Position numbers and translations under genes: made by a program. Of a DNA stretch of 64,000 bases, positions 54,058 to 62,390 are shown one piece after another. The notes beneath the pieces are model-generated. The model was not told the origin of the DNA and made no database searches. It saw only the letters and a list, made by a program, of their open reading frames with translations. The DNA comes from Agrobacterium rosae (GTDB taxonomy: Bacteria; Pseudomonadota; Alphaproteobacteria; Rhizobiales; Rhizobiaceae). The stretch lies in the NCBI RefSeq assembly GCF_002915175.1, contig NZ_NXEJ01000006.1:132626-196625 (forward strand), read 5' to 3'. Numbering within the stretch: position 1 is the first letter of the stretch; the number at the start of each line of letters is the position of its first letter.

Positions 54058-55842
54058 ATGTATATCGCACCGGTAGACGATATCGCTTTTACGCTGAAAC
54101 ATGTGGCAGGTCTGAAGGCCGCGCTCGATCAAGGCGCGTTCGGCGATCTCGATGAAGACACTGTCGATGCCATTCTGCATGAAGCCGGTCGTTTCGCCAC
54201 GGATGAGGTCGCGCCGCTCGCCGAGATTGGCGACAAGCAAGGTTCCAAGCTGGTGGATGGTGCCGTGCGCACCCCGGATGGCTGGGCAGATCTTTATCAC
54301 CGTTGGGCGGAAGGCGGCTGGAACGGCCTGACTGCGCCGGAAGAATTCGGCGGGCAGGCGCTGCCGCATCTGCTGAACGTGGCAGCACTAGAGATGTGGA
54401 ACTCCGGCTCCATGGCCTTTGCGCTTTGCCCCACCCTCACCATGGGCGCGGTGGAAGCCGTTGCCAAACACGGCAGCGACGACCTCAAGGCAACCTACCT
54501 AGAAAAGTTGGTATCCGGCGTCTGGACCGGCACGATGAACCTGACCGAACCGCAGGCTGGTTCGGATTTGGCAGCTCTGAAGAGCCGGGCGGAACGCGCC
54601 GGTGATGGGAGCTACCGGATTTTCGGCCAGAAGATTTACATCACCTGGGGCGAACACGACGCAGCTGACAATATCATCCACTTAGTGCTGGCCCGCCTGC
54701 CGGATGCACCGGCTGGAACACGCGGCATCTCGCTGTTTCTGGTGCCGAAATTCCTGCCGGATGAAGCGGGTAGTCCGGGCGAACGCAACGATCTCTTCTG
54801 CCACTCGCTGGAGCATAAGCTCGGCATTCACGGCTCTCCCACCTGCACCATGATCTTCGGCGATGGCCGCTACGGCTCCGAAAAAGGTGCGATCGGCTGG
54901 ATCGTCGGTGAGGAAAACAAGGGCTTGGCCTGCATGTTCACCATGATGAACAATGCGCGTCTGGCCGTTGGCATGCAGGGTGTTGCGATCTGTGAAGCGG
55001 CGACGCAAAAGGCCATCGTCTATGCCAAGGAACGCACCCAGGGCAAGGCACCCGGCACCAAAGCCACGGGCATGAGCCCGATTATCGAACACCCCGATAT
55101 CGCCAGAACACTGTTGACAATGAAGGCGCTGACGCAAGGCTCGCGCGCCATCTCGTTCTCCTGCGCTCACGCCATCGATATGAGCCACGCCAAGACGGAT
55201 GCGACGGAGCGGAAATTCTGGCAGGAGCGCGCGGCCCTTTTGACGCCGATTGCGAAGTCCTTCTCCACGGATGCCGGTGTGGATGTGGCCTCGCTCGGCA
55301 TTCAGGTGCATGGCGGCATGGGCTTCATCGAGGAAACCGGAGCGGCCCGCTACCTGCGTGATGCCCGCATTGCGCCGATCTACGAAGGCACCAACGGCAT
55401 TCAGGCCATCGATCTCGTCACCCGCAAGCTGCCGCTCTCCGAGGGCACCCAGGTGCGCGGCTTCATTGCCGAGCTAAAAGAGCAGGCCGAGGCAGTGAGA
55501 GCGTCGAACACACCGGAGCTTGGCGAAACCGCGCGTTATCTAGACCAGAGCATCACCGATCTCGAAGAGGCAACCGAATGGCTGCTGGATGCCCTGGCAA
55601 AGGGCGAGACATCAGCAGCGCTCGCCGGTGCCACGCCGTACCAGCGGTTGTTCGGACTGGCGCTAACAGGTGCCTATCTCGCCAAGGGTGCGCTGGCATC
55701 GGTTGACGACGGGCAGGGGGCAAACCGAATTGCGCTCTGCCGTTTCACCGCCGAAAACCTTCTTGCGGAAACATCCGCCCTGAAGGATCGTGTGATTGCT
55801 GGTGCCGCGAGCCTTGAAGCGGCCCGTGCCGTGCTGGGTTAA
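54058..55842 (+). CDS. acyl-CoA dehydrogenase (long C-terminal form)
   Basis: A 594-residue flavoprotein that desaturates an acyl-CoA. Domains are N-terminal (about 35-155), middle (about 160-275, TMNLTEPQAGSDL), C-terminal catalytic (about 280-450, with the base in YEGTNGIQ) and an extra C-terminal acyl-CoA dehydrogenase-like domain (about 465-590). This length matches the FadE/DmdC-type group. GGAGG before the ATG at 54058 sets the start. The enoyl-CoA hydratase gene follows nine bases later, giving two successive steps of a beta-oxidation-like route. Confidence 0.9.
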   Translation: MYIAPVDDIAFTLKHVAGLKAALDQGAFGDLDEDTVDAILHEAGRFATDEVAPLAEIGDKQGSKLVDGAVRTPDGWADLYHRWAEGGWNGLTAPEEFGGQALPHLLNVAALEMWNSGSMAFALCPTLTMGAVEAVAKHGSDDLKATYLEKLVSGVWTGTMNLTEPQAGSDLAALKSRAERAGDGSYRIFGQKIYITWGEHDAADNIIHLVLARLPDAPAGTRGISLFLVPKFLPDEAGSPGERNDLFCHSLEHKLGIHGSPTCTMIFGDGRYGSEKGAIGWIVGEENKGLACMFTMMNNARLAVGMQGVAICEAATQKAIVYAKERTQGKAPGTKATGMSPIIEHPDIARTLLTMKALTQGSRAISFSCAHAIDMSHAKTDATERKFWQERAALLTPIAKSFSTDAGVDVASLGIQVHGGMGFIEETGAARYLRDARIAPIYEGTNGIQAIDLVTRKLPLSEGTQVRGFIAELKEQAEAVRASNTPELGETARYLDQSITDLEEATEWLLDALAKGETSAALAGATPYQRLFGLALTGAYLAKGALASVDDGQGANRIALCRFTAENLLAETSALKDRVIAGAASLEAARAVLG

Positions 55843-55851
55843 GGAGTTCCC

Positions 55852-56610
55852 ATGTCTGCCGATCATATTCTCTTGGAACGTCCGCAAGCCGCACCCGGTG
55901 TGCAGGTCATTCGCTTCAACCGCCCGGATAAGAAGAACGCCATCACGGATGCGATGTATCGTAGCATGATCGACGCCTTGCAGGCGGCAGATGCGGATGA
56001 TGATATCCGCGCCATCGCTTTCCTCGGTTCCAACGGCTGCTTTTCGGCTGGCAACGACATGGCCGATTTCATGGCCTTTGCCATGTCCGGCGGCAAGGGA
56101 CGACTGGCAGCGGGAGATTTTCTGCACGCGCTGGTCGGCGTCGGCAAACCGATCGTTTCCGGCGTCGATGGTTTGGCCATCGGCATCGGCACGACGCTGA
56201 ACCTACATTGCGATCTGACGGTCGCCTCCAGCCGCAGCCTGTTCAAGACACCCTTCGTGGATCTGGCATTGGTACCGGAAGCGGCGTCCAGCCTGCTCGT
56301 GCCGCGCATCATGGGTCATCAGCGGGCCTTTGCGCTGCTGGCGGCGGGAGAGGGGTTTTCGGCAGAACAGGCGCTTCAGGCCGGTTTGATCTGGAAGGTC
56401 GTTTCCGAGGCTGATGTCGAAACGGAAACCTTGAAGATCGCTGCATCCCTGGCATCGAAACCACCACAGGCACTGAAGATCGCCCGTGATCTCTTGCGCG
56501 GTGACGGCGCGGAAGTGCGCGAGCGTATCGACGCTGAAATCGTTCATTTTGCCGCTCAATTGCAAAGTGCGGAGGCCAGAGCAGCCTTCGAGGCGTTCAT
56601 GCGTCGTTAA
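55852..56610 (+). CDS. enoyl-CoA hydratase/isomerase family protein
   Basis: A 252-residue crotonase-fold enzyme. The oxyanion-hole segments are NGCFSAGNDMADF and DGLAIGIGTTLNLHCDLTVAS; a carboxylate sits in LVPEAAS, and only one of the two typical catalytic glutamates is obvious, so isomerase activity is as likely as hydration. It is co-transcribed with the acyl-CoA dehydrogenase gene. The substrate is unknown. Confidence 0.88.
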   Translation: MSADHILLERPQAAPGVQVIRFNRPDKKNAITDAMYRSMIDALQAADADDDIRAIAFLGSNGCFSAGNDMADFMAFAMSGGKGRLAAGDFLHALVGVGKPIVSGVDGLAIGIGTTLNLHCDLTVASSRSLFKTPFVDLALVPEAASSLLVPRIMGHQRAFALLAAGEGFSAEQALQAGLIWKVVSEADVETETLKIAASLASKPPQALKIARDLLRGDGAEVRERIDAEIVHFAAQLQSAEARAAFEAFMRR

Positions 56611-56705
56611 GCGTGGCTGGTGAAAACTGGCAACCTTTACGGAACCGGAACAGATGGCGGATATTCCTTGTCGAATATCGTTCATCTCGTGAGAAAGCCG
56701 CCACC

Positions 56706-57026
56706 ATGCGCAATATCGTCTTCGCAATGCTCGCCTTCATGCCCATCTCCAGCGTGGCGGAGGCGGCAAGTTTCCAGCCGCCGCTGATGTCGCAGCCAGC
56801 GCAGAGCGACGTTATCCAAGTTCAGAATTACAACAGTCAGGCCGGTCAATCCAATCGAAACAACAACTCCGACCGCCGTCGTCCGCGCTTCGTCTGCGTG
56901 GTAACGCCACCCGATAGCGCCAATCGCTCACGCCCCTACGTCTGCCCGGTGCAGCAGGGCCGCGTTGGCGGTCGCTGCCGTTGTGATGGCGTGACTGGTA
57001 ATGGTAATATCGATACGGCCTGGTGA
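56706..57026 (+). CDS. small secreted cysteine-containing protein
   Basis: A 106-residue protein with a signal peptide (MRNIVFAMLAFMPISSVAEA then A). The mature part opens FQPPLMSQPAQSDVIQVQ, recalling the opening of the BA14K proteins upstream (PLPMPKPVQ then DNVVQVQ), but the C-terminal BA14K motif is missing; instead there are four Cys in FVCVVTPPD, YVCPVQQG and RCRCDG. Function is unknown. The frame is open to 56613, but the signal peptide and a GAGAAAG-like site support 56706. Confidence 0.65.
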   Translation: MRNIVFAMLAFMPISSVAEAASFQPPLMSQPAQSDVIQVQNYNSQAGQSNRNNNSDRRRPRFVCVVTPPDSANRSRPYVCPVQQGRVGGRCRCDGVTGNGNIDTAW

Positions 57027-57037
57027 GGATAGCGAGT

Positions 57038-57158
57038 TCCCTCATTCCTGTCCTTGTGACAGGAATCCAGTCGCCGCGCGTCTGCGCGGCGGGAAGAGTC
57101 TTTTCAGCCCAACGACTTGGGTTGGCTGGATTCCTGTGACAATCACAGGAATGAGGGA
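57038..57158. repeat. inverted repeat with CCTCATTCCTGTG arms
   Basis: Arms of 33 bases at 57038-57070 and 57126-57158 are inverse complements with a few mismatches (TCCCTCATTCCTGT and ACAGGAATGAGGGA ends); each also forms its own small hairpin (CCTGTCCTTGTGACAGG). The centre carries a CCGCGCG/CGCGCGG-like stem. It is a third repeat family in this window, and could act as a shared terminator for the convergent genes. Confidence 0.7.
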
Positions 57159-57166
57159 GAAATAGC

Positions 57167-58417
57167 TTACTTCTCCAGCGTCGCAACCGCTTCCACATGT
57201 GGCGACCATAAAAACTGGTCGATCGGCGTAACCTTGGTGATGCGATAGCCGCCCTCGACCAGAATGGCGAGGTCACGCGCCAGAGACAACGGGTTGCAGC
57301 TGACGGCAACGATCTTCTTGACGCTGCTTTTCGCCAGTTCCTTGCACTGAGCTTCGGCACCCGCACGCGGCGGATCGAAGACGACGGCGTCGTAGTTCTT
57401 CAGTTCTTTGGCGGTCAGCGCATGGCGGAAGAGGTCGCGTTTTTCAATGGTGACCGGCTTCAAACCTTGCGTGTTGCGGGCCGCAAGATCGAGCGCTTTG
57501 AGCGCCTTGTCTTCGGCTTCCACCGCATGCACCTTACCAAGACGTGCCAGCCGCAGGGCAAATGTGCCGGACCCGCAGAACAAGTCGGCAATGCGCTTGG
57601 ATTTACCCACATGCGTCAGCACCAGTTCGGCCATGGCATCTTCCGCCGGTTTGGTGGCCTGCGCGAAACCGCCGGATGGTGGCGAAATCATCACGCCGTC
57701 GAAATCGATCAGCGGCTTTTGCGGCTCGATCAGAATTTCACCGGCAATCGAAACACGCGCAATGGCGCGCGTGGCCAGCGTGATTTCCGTCGCCGTTCTA
57801 CGCTGCTTGTCGGTTGGCGCTTTGATGCCTTCGAAGGAAATATCGAGCCCGGTCCGCGTTTCCATGACGGTGATACGGAACGGCTCGGCATTCGATACGA
57901 GCGGCAGGCCGATGGCACGGATGGCGTCCAAACGCGAGACGATGCCGTCCGATGCGATGGGACATTCCTCGATGGCGACGATGTGATGGCTGCCTGCCTG
58001 GCTGAAACCCAAAAGCAGGCCTTTTTCTGTTTTGCGCGCAGAAAAGACAACGCGGCGTCTGTCTCCGGGGCGACAGTGCACCAACCCGTCAACCTCGGCA
58101 TCCAGCCCCTTGGATTTCAAGGCTGCAACGACAAGACTACGCTTGAAGACATGATAGGGTTCATCGGCCATATGCTGCAACGAGCAGCCGCCGCAGGTCC
58201 CGTTCTTGCCATCAGGGCCGAAGTGGCGGCACGCAGGCTCTTGCCGTTCCGGAGCCGCCTCGGTAATCGACATGATCGTGCCCACGTCCTTGACGCGTGC
58301 GATGGTCACGGTCTCTCCGGGCAGTGCGAAGGGCACATAGACAGTGCCGTCGGGACAGTGGGCGATGCCGTCTCCCTGGGCACCAAGGCTTTGTATCTTC
58401 ACGGTCTGGGCTGTCAT
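57167..58417 (-). CDS. RumA/TrmA-type RNA (uracil-5-)-methyltransferase
   Basis: A 416-residue enzyme that methylates uracil C5 in rRNA or tRNA. Iron-sulfur ligand cysteines are Cys63, Cys75 and Cys78 (CGGCSLQH) plus one near 152 (EECPIA); the SAM site is LFCGSGTFALRLA; the catalytic nucleophile is in VSCNP, and DPPRAG is present. The N-terminus is TRAM-like. The start overlaps the tlyA stop by four bases. The exact target is not assigned; the cluster-bearing form suggests 23S rRNA. Confidence 0.88.
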   Translation of the reverse strand: MTAQTVKIQSLGAQGDGIAHCPDGTVYVPFALPGETVTIARVKDVGTIMSITEAAPERQEPACRHFGPDGKNGTCGGCSLQHMADEPYHVFKRSLVVAALKSKGLDAEVDGLVHCRPGDRRRVVFSARKTEKGLLLGFSQAGSHHIVAIEECPIASDGIVSRLDAIRAIGLPLVSNAEPFRITVMETRTGLDISFEGIKAPTDKQRRTATEITLATRAIARVSIAGEILIEPQKPLIDFDGVMISPPSGGFAQATKPAEDAMAELVLTHVGKSKRIADLFCGSGTFALRLARLGKVHAVEAEDKALKALDLAARNTQGLKPVTIEKRDLFRHALTAKELKNYDAVVFDPPRAGAEAQCKELAKSSVKKIVAVSCNPLSLARDLAILVEGGYRITKVTPIDQFLWSPHVEAVATLEK

Positions 58418-59166
58418 GGCTTTTTGCCTCCGAGAAGGAATTCCTCGTTGCCGTCACCACCCGCAATCGGCGAGGGAATGAGGCCGAGGCTGACCCAGCC
58501 CATGTCTTCCACCAGCCAGCGTTCAAGTTCTGCGGCAACGGCCGGTGCGGTCTCTGGCTCTTTTAGAAGCCCGGCTTTGCTGATCGCGTCGCGCCCGGCT
58601 TCGAATTGCGGCTTCACCAGCAAGACGGCGAACGCTCCAGCCTCGGCCAGTTCCAGCGCAGGTGCCAGTGCCAGCTTGAGCGAGATAAACGACACATCCG
58701 ATACGATAAAGCTGATCTGCCTGTTGTCGATATCGTCGCTGGTCAGGAAGCGGGCGTTGAAACCCTCGATGCTGGTGACGCGCCTGTCGTTTTCTATGCG
58801 TGGGTGGATCTGGCCGTGACCGACATCGATCGAGGTGACGTGAGACGCGCCGCGCTTGAGCAACACTTCGGTAAAGCCGCCCGTGGACGCGCCGACATCA
58901 AGACATTCGCGATTGCGCGGGTCCAGCTGGAAATGGTCGAGTGCGGCGACCAGTTTCAAGGCCGCGCGCGATACGTAATCCTGCGCGGGATCGCTGATCT
59001 CGAAGACGACATTTCCGGGAAATGTCAGGCTGGGCTTGGTGACGACCTTGCCGTTGACGCGTACGGTGCCGCGCGCGACGGCATCACGTGCACGAGAGCG
59101 GCTGGCGAACAGGCCGCGCGATACCAGAAGCTGGTCCAGCCGGTGATTTTCAGATGAATTAGACAT
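58414..59166 (-). CDS. tlyA: TlyA family rRNA 2'-O-methyltransferase
   Basis: About 250 residues: an S4 RNA-binding domain (about 7-65, RLDQLLVSRGLFASRSRARD) followed by an FtsJ-type methyltransferase domain (about 75-240, LDVGASTGGFTEVLL). TlyA proteins 2'-O-methylate ribosomal RNA; some are also described as haemolysins. The start is the ATG at 59166 (MSNSSEN); seven residues of open frame precede it. Coupled to the RumA-type gene. In many rhizobia tlyA follows dxs directly; here two genes intervene. Confidence 0.9.
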   Translation of the reverse strand: MSNSSENHRLDQLLVSRGLFASRSRARDAVARGTVRVNGKVVTKPSLTFPGNVVFEISDPAQDYVSRAALKLVAALDHFQLDPRNRECLDVGASTGGFTEVLLKRGASHVTSIDVGHGQIHPRIENDRRVTSIEGFNARFLTSDDIDNRQISFIVSDVSFISLKLALAPALELAEAGAFAVLLVKPQFEAGRDAISKAGLLKEPETAPAVAAELERWLVEDMGWVSLGLIPSPIAGGDGNEEFLLGGKKP

Positions 59167-59435
59167 GGCCGTTTCAATGACTGCCAAACGCCCTTAGCGC
59201 AAGCATTTTATGCGTTTGAGCCGACAGCATAAGGCGCTCGCGCCAAATGAATATGCAGCATACATAATAGGTGTTGGGAAACTTAAGCGAAAATAAACGG
59301 CTTTATTGCATTCTGCGGCACAGTTGAGTTGATCTCACCCCTTCTGCCATGATGGCGGCCCCCGGATCATAATGTGTGATGTCGCAGACTGCTTTCCTAT
59401 GCAGTCGCACCTGAAGCGTGTCGAAAGAGCCCTCG

Positions 59436-61463
59436 ATGTCTTTGAAGAATCTCCCTATTAACCTCAAGCTGGTTGCCACTTTCGTAGCATTGATGGCTGT
59501 CTGCCTCGTGGCATCGGCGGTCGTCTTTCTGCAAACGATTGAAGCCAAGGGCTTGTCGGAACAGCAGACAAACACCGCCAGGATCATGTCGGCAGTTGAT
59601 GATGCGAAGGCTGCGATGCTGGAGCAGGCGGTCAATCAACGCGGCTTCCTGCTGTTTCGCAGCGACAGCACATATAATGATGTGTTTACCCAGCGCGATC
59701 TGATGTTGAAAAAACTCGATGAGGCTCGCGGCCTGGCCGTCGGTCAGTCGGAAATCCTGAAGTCCATCGACGACATGCAGGCAACCGCGACGGTGTTCTA
59801 CACGCAGTTGGCGCAGCCACAGATGGCAGCTCGCAAGAACACCGAGGCACCGATTTCAGAGGTCATCGAGATTGGACGCAATCAGGCCAAGGGTCAGTTG
59901 GATGGCTTCCGCGCTGCTGCTGCCAAAATCAAGGAACAGCTGTCGACCGCTTCTGCAAACCAGGTTGCTGCGCAGTCCGCCGCTCATAGCAATCTTGAAC
60001 TCGCCCTCTTGGTTGGCGGTGCCGCCGCTGGCGTTGTTGCCGTGCTGCTGATCTGGGCGCTGTCTCGCGCCATCGTTTCTCCGATTGTCGGCATGACGGA
60101 TGCGATGAGCCGCCTTGCTGGTGGTGATACGACCGTCGAGGTTCCCGCACTCGACCGCGGCGATGAAGTCGGCAAGATGGCAAAGGCCGTTCTGGTCTTC
60201 AAGGAAGCCGGTATCGAAAAGTCCCGCCTGGCAGACGAAAGCGACCGTTTGCGTTCATCGACAGAGGCAGACCGCCGCCGCAATGAAACGGAGAAGGCAC
60301 GCGCCGACGCGGAACAGACTTTTGCCAGCGAAGAACTGGCGAAAGGTTTGCAGTCTCTCGCCGATGGCAATCTGGTCTACCGCATCGAAACCCCATTTGC
60401 AGAATCCATGGAGCCGCTGCGCATCAACTTCAACAACTCGCTGGACAAGCTTCAGGAAGCGCTTCGCAACGTTGGCGAAAATGCTTCTGCCATCAACGCC
60501 GGCGCGTCTGAAATGCTGTCTTCCGCAGACGACCTTTCCCGCCGCACCGAACAGCAGGCAGCGTCCATCGAAGAGACGGCTGCTGCCCTGGAGCAAGTCA
60601 CGACGACTGTTCGTGACAGTGCAAAGGGCGCAGAAGAGGCAAGCGCTCTGGTTCAGCGTGCTCGCACCGGTGCAGAAAACTCCGGCGTCGTCGTTCGCAA
60701 GGCTGTTGCGGCCATGCAGGAAATCGAAAAGTCTTCCGGTGAGATTACCAATATCATCGGCGTTATCGATGACATCGCGTTCCAGACCAACCTTCTGGCG
60801 CTCAATGCCGGCGTTGAAGCGGCACGTGCCGGTGAAGCGGGCAAGGGCTTTGCGGTTGTCGCACAGGAAGTGCGTGAACTCGCACAGCGGTCTGCCAATG
60901 CCGCCAAGGAAATCAAGGCTCTAATCGGCGCATCCAGCGCGCAGGTCGAAAACGGCGTGAACCTGGTGGGCGAAACCGGCAAGGCTTTGCAGGCAATCAT
61001 TGCCGAAGTCGAGGAAATCAACTCGCACGTCGCGACGATCGTTACCGCCGCCCGCGAACAGGCAACCGGCTTGCAAGAGATCAACACGGCCGTCAACACG
61101 ATGGACCAGGGCACGCAGCAGAACGCTGCCATGGTGGAAGAACAGACCGCCGCCAGCCACGCTTTGGCACGGGAAGCAGAAAGCCTGAACGAACTGATCG
61201 GTCAGTTCAATCTTGGTGGCGGTGCACGCTCTTCGACGGCGTTCAAGCCGGCACAGCACAGCGTACCACGGTCGGCCTCCGTACCAGCACCAAAGCCGAA
61301 CTATTCTGCGCCCGCTCGTCCAGCGGCAAAGATCGCGCAGCCTACCGCGCGTCCAGTCTCGTCGCCAGCGCGTGCGCTTGGCCAGAGCCTGGCGAAAGCC
61401 TTCTCACCGAGGACCGAGGCTGTCGCCGCGAAGCCGGTGGCTCAGGATTGGGAAGAGTTCTGA
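59436..61463 (+). CDS. methyl-accepting chemotaxis protein with CheR-binding tail
   Basis: A 675-residue chemoreceptor. Membrane helix one spans about 10-32; a helical periplasmic domain (about 35-185, CHASE3-like with [11 protein letters not shown]) follows; helix two is near 190-212; HAMP regions lead to the signalling domain (about 330-600) with the tip [22 protein letters not shown] long Pro/Ala/Ser linker ends in DWEEF, an xWxxF pentapeptide that tethers CheR/CheB. This is the only one of the three receptors here with that tail. A terminator follows. Confidence 0.94.
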   Translation: MSLKNLPINLKLVATFVALMAVCLVASAVVFLQTIEAKGLSEQQTNTARIMSAVDDAKAAMLEQAVNQRGFLLFRSDSTYNDVFTQRDLMLKKLDEARGLAVGQSEILKSIDDMQATATVFYTQLAQPQMAARKNTEAPISEVIEIGRNQAKGQLDGFRAAAAKIKEQLSTASANQVAAQSAAHSNLELALLVGGAAAGVVAVLLIWALSRAIVSPIVGMTDAMSRLAGGDTTVEVPALDRGDEVGKMAKAVLVFKEAGIEKSRLADESDRLRSSTEADRRRNETEKARADAEQTFASEELAKGLQSLADGNLVYRIETPFAESMEPLRINFNNSLDKLQEALRNVGENASAINAGASEMLSSADDLSRRTEQQAASIEETAAALEQVTTTVRDSAKGAEEASALVQRARTGAENSGVVVRKAVAAMQEIEKSSGEITNIIGVIDDIAFQTNLLALNAGVEAARAGEAGKGFAVVAQEVRELAQRSANAAKEIKALIGASSAQVENGVNLVGETGKALQAIIAEVEEINSHVATIVTAAREQATGLQEINTAVNTMDQGTQQNAAMVEEQTAASHALAREAESLNELIGQFNLGGGARSSTAFKPAQHSVPRSASVPAPKPNYSAPARPAAKIAQPTARPVSSPARALGQSLAKAFSPRTEAVAAKPVAQDWEEF

Positions 61464-61487
61464 GATCGGCCACAGTCTGACATTCAC

Positions 61488-61520
61488 AACCCGCCGGAGC
61501 GATCCGGCGGGTTTTCTTTT
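61488..61520. terminator. terminator between a chemoreceptor gene and the dioxygenase-like gene
   Basis: AACCCGCCGGA pairs perfectly with TCCGGCGGGTT around GCGA, then TTCTTTT follows. It terminates the plus-strand chemoreceptor and may serve the convergent gene. Confidence 0.88.
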
Positions 61521-61525
61521 GTAGC

Positions 61526-62302
61526 TTAAGATGAAAGCCCGATTGTGATCGTCGCGGACAGGACGCCGCTTTCGAGTTTCTCGAAATCGAAAATATGGTC
61601 CGTCGCATCGGCTGGGATGATGTTATCGTCACCATTGGCGGTGTCGCGCCGTGGTCTGCCGATATAATCCGGATGCTGGCCATAGACGATATCGCTCAGC
61701 GTATCGTCAAAATAAAGCTGGCTGACGAGCAGTTCCTTACCATCGACCAAGATGCGGCAATGAATGTGAGGTGCGCGACCGCGATACCAGCCTGGATAAG
61801 CGGTGAGAAACGTTGCCTGACCATCCGCCTTGGTCAGTTGCCGCCCGCGAAAGGCAAGGCCGCTGAGGGCTTCGGCGTCGTTCGCGGTGCACATGTCGGC
61901 CGCCTCACGACCGGAATAGATTCCGCGGTGATCGGTATGCCAGATTTCCACGTCTGCATTCTCTATTGGCCGACAATCGGCGCTATGGACAATTCTGACC
62001 GCCATGCGCATGGGAAGACCAGACTTGCCTTCGGAAACATCTTCCCGCAGCGGCACGTTATTGACGTGGCAAGGGCCAACTGTCTGGGCTGCGGTGACGA
62101 TGCAATTCGGACTGCTTCGAAACACCGGCGACGGTAGTTTCGCGATGTCGACCGCCTTGGTTCCACCGTGGAGAAAATCGGTTCCCTTCCAGTCGAACTG
62201 ACGGGCGGCAATGGCTTTATGCTGGCGAGGCCACAGCGATATGCCCGCTGCGGATGCGGCGATAATAACGCCTCCTCCAAGAATAACAGTTCTTCTTTTC
62301 AT
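61526..62302 (-). CDS. exported intradiol ring-cleavage dioxygenase-like protein
   Basis: A 258-residue protein with an N-terminal signal or anchor (MKRRTVILGG, hydrophobic to about residue 22). The rest is an intradiol dioxygenase beta-barrel with a complete Fe(III) ligand set: Tyr129 (GIYSG), Tyr173 (GWY), His179 and His181 (PHIH). Ordinary intradiol enzymes are cytoplasmic, so an extracytoplasmic one may act on a secreted or wall-bound aromatic compound; the substrate is unknown. The ATG at 62302 is chosen because it places the signal at the N-terminus; the frame is open to 62482, inside dxs. Confidence 0.82.
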   Translation of the reverse strand: MKRRTVILGGGVIIAASAAGISLWPRQHKAIAARQFDWKGTDFLHGGTKAVDIAKLPSPVFRSSPNCIVTAAQTVGPCHVNNVPLREDVSEGKSGLPMRMAVRIVHSADCRPIENADVEIWHTDHRGIYSGREAADMCTANDAEALSGLAFRGRQLTKADGQATFLTAYPGWYRGRAPHIHCRILVDGKELLVSQLYFDDTLSDIVYGQHPDYIGRPRRDTANGDDNIIPADATDHIFDFEKLESGVLSATITIGLSS

Positions 62303-62390
62303 CAATTTTTCCACTCTACAAAACGCTTGTTTGTAGAGGGCGGAAAAGGAAATCCAAGTTAAATCTTGTCCATGCGCGCAGGCAGAACGG

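Noticed and set aside
57422..58819. 465-codon plus-strand frame over the RumA-type and tlyA genes
   Set aside because: It runs antisense across two well-supported coupled genes and matches no family.
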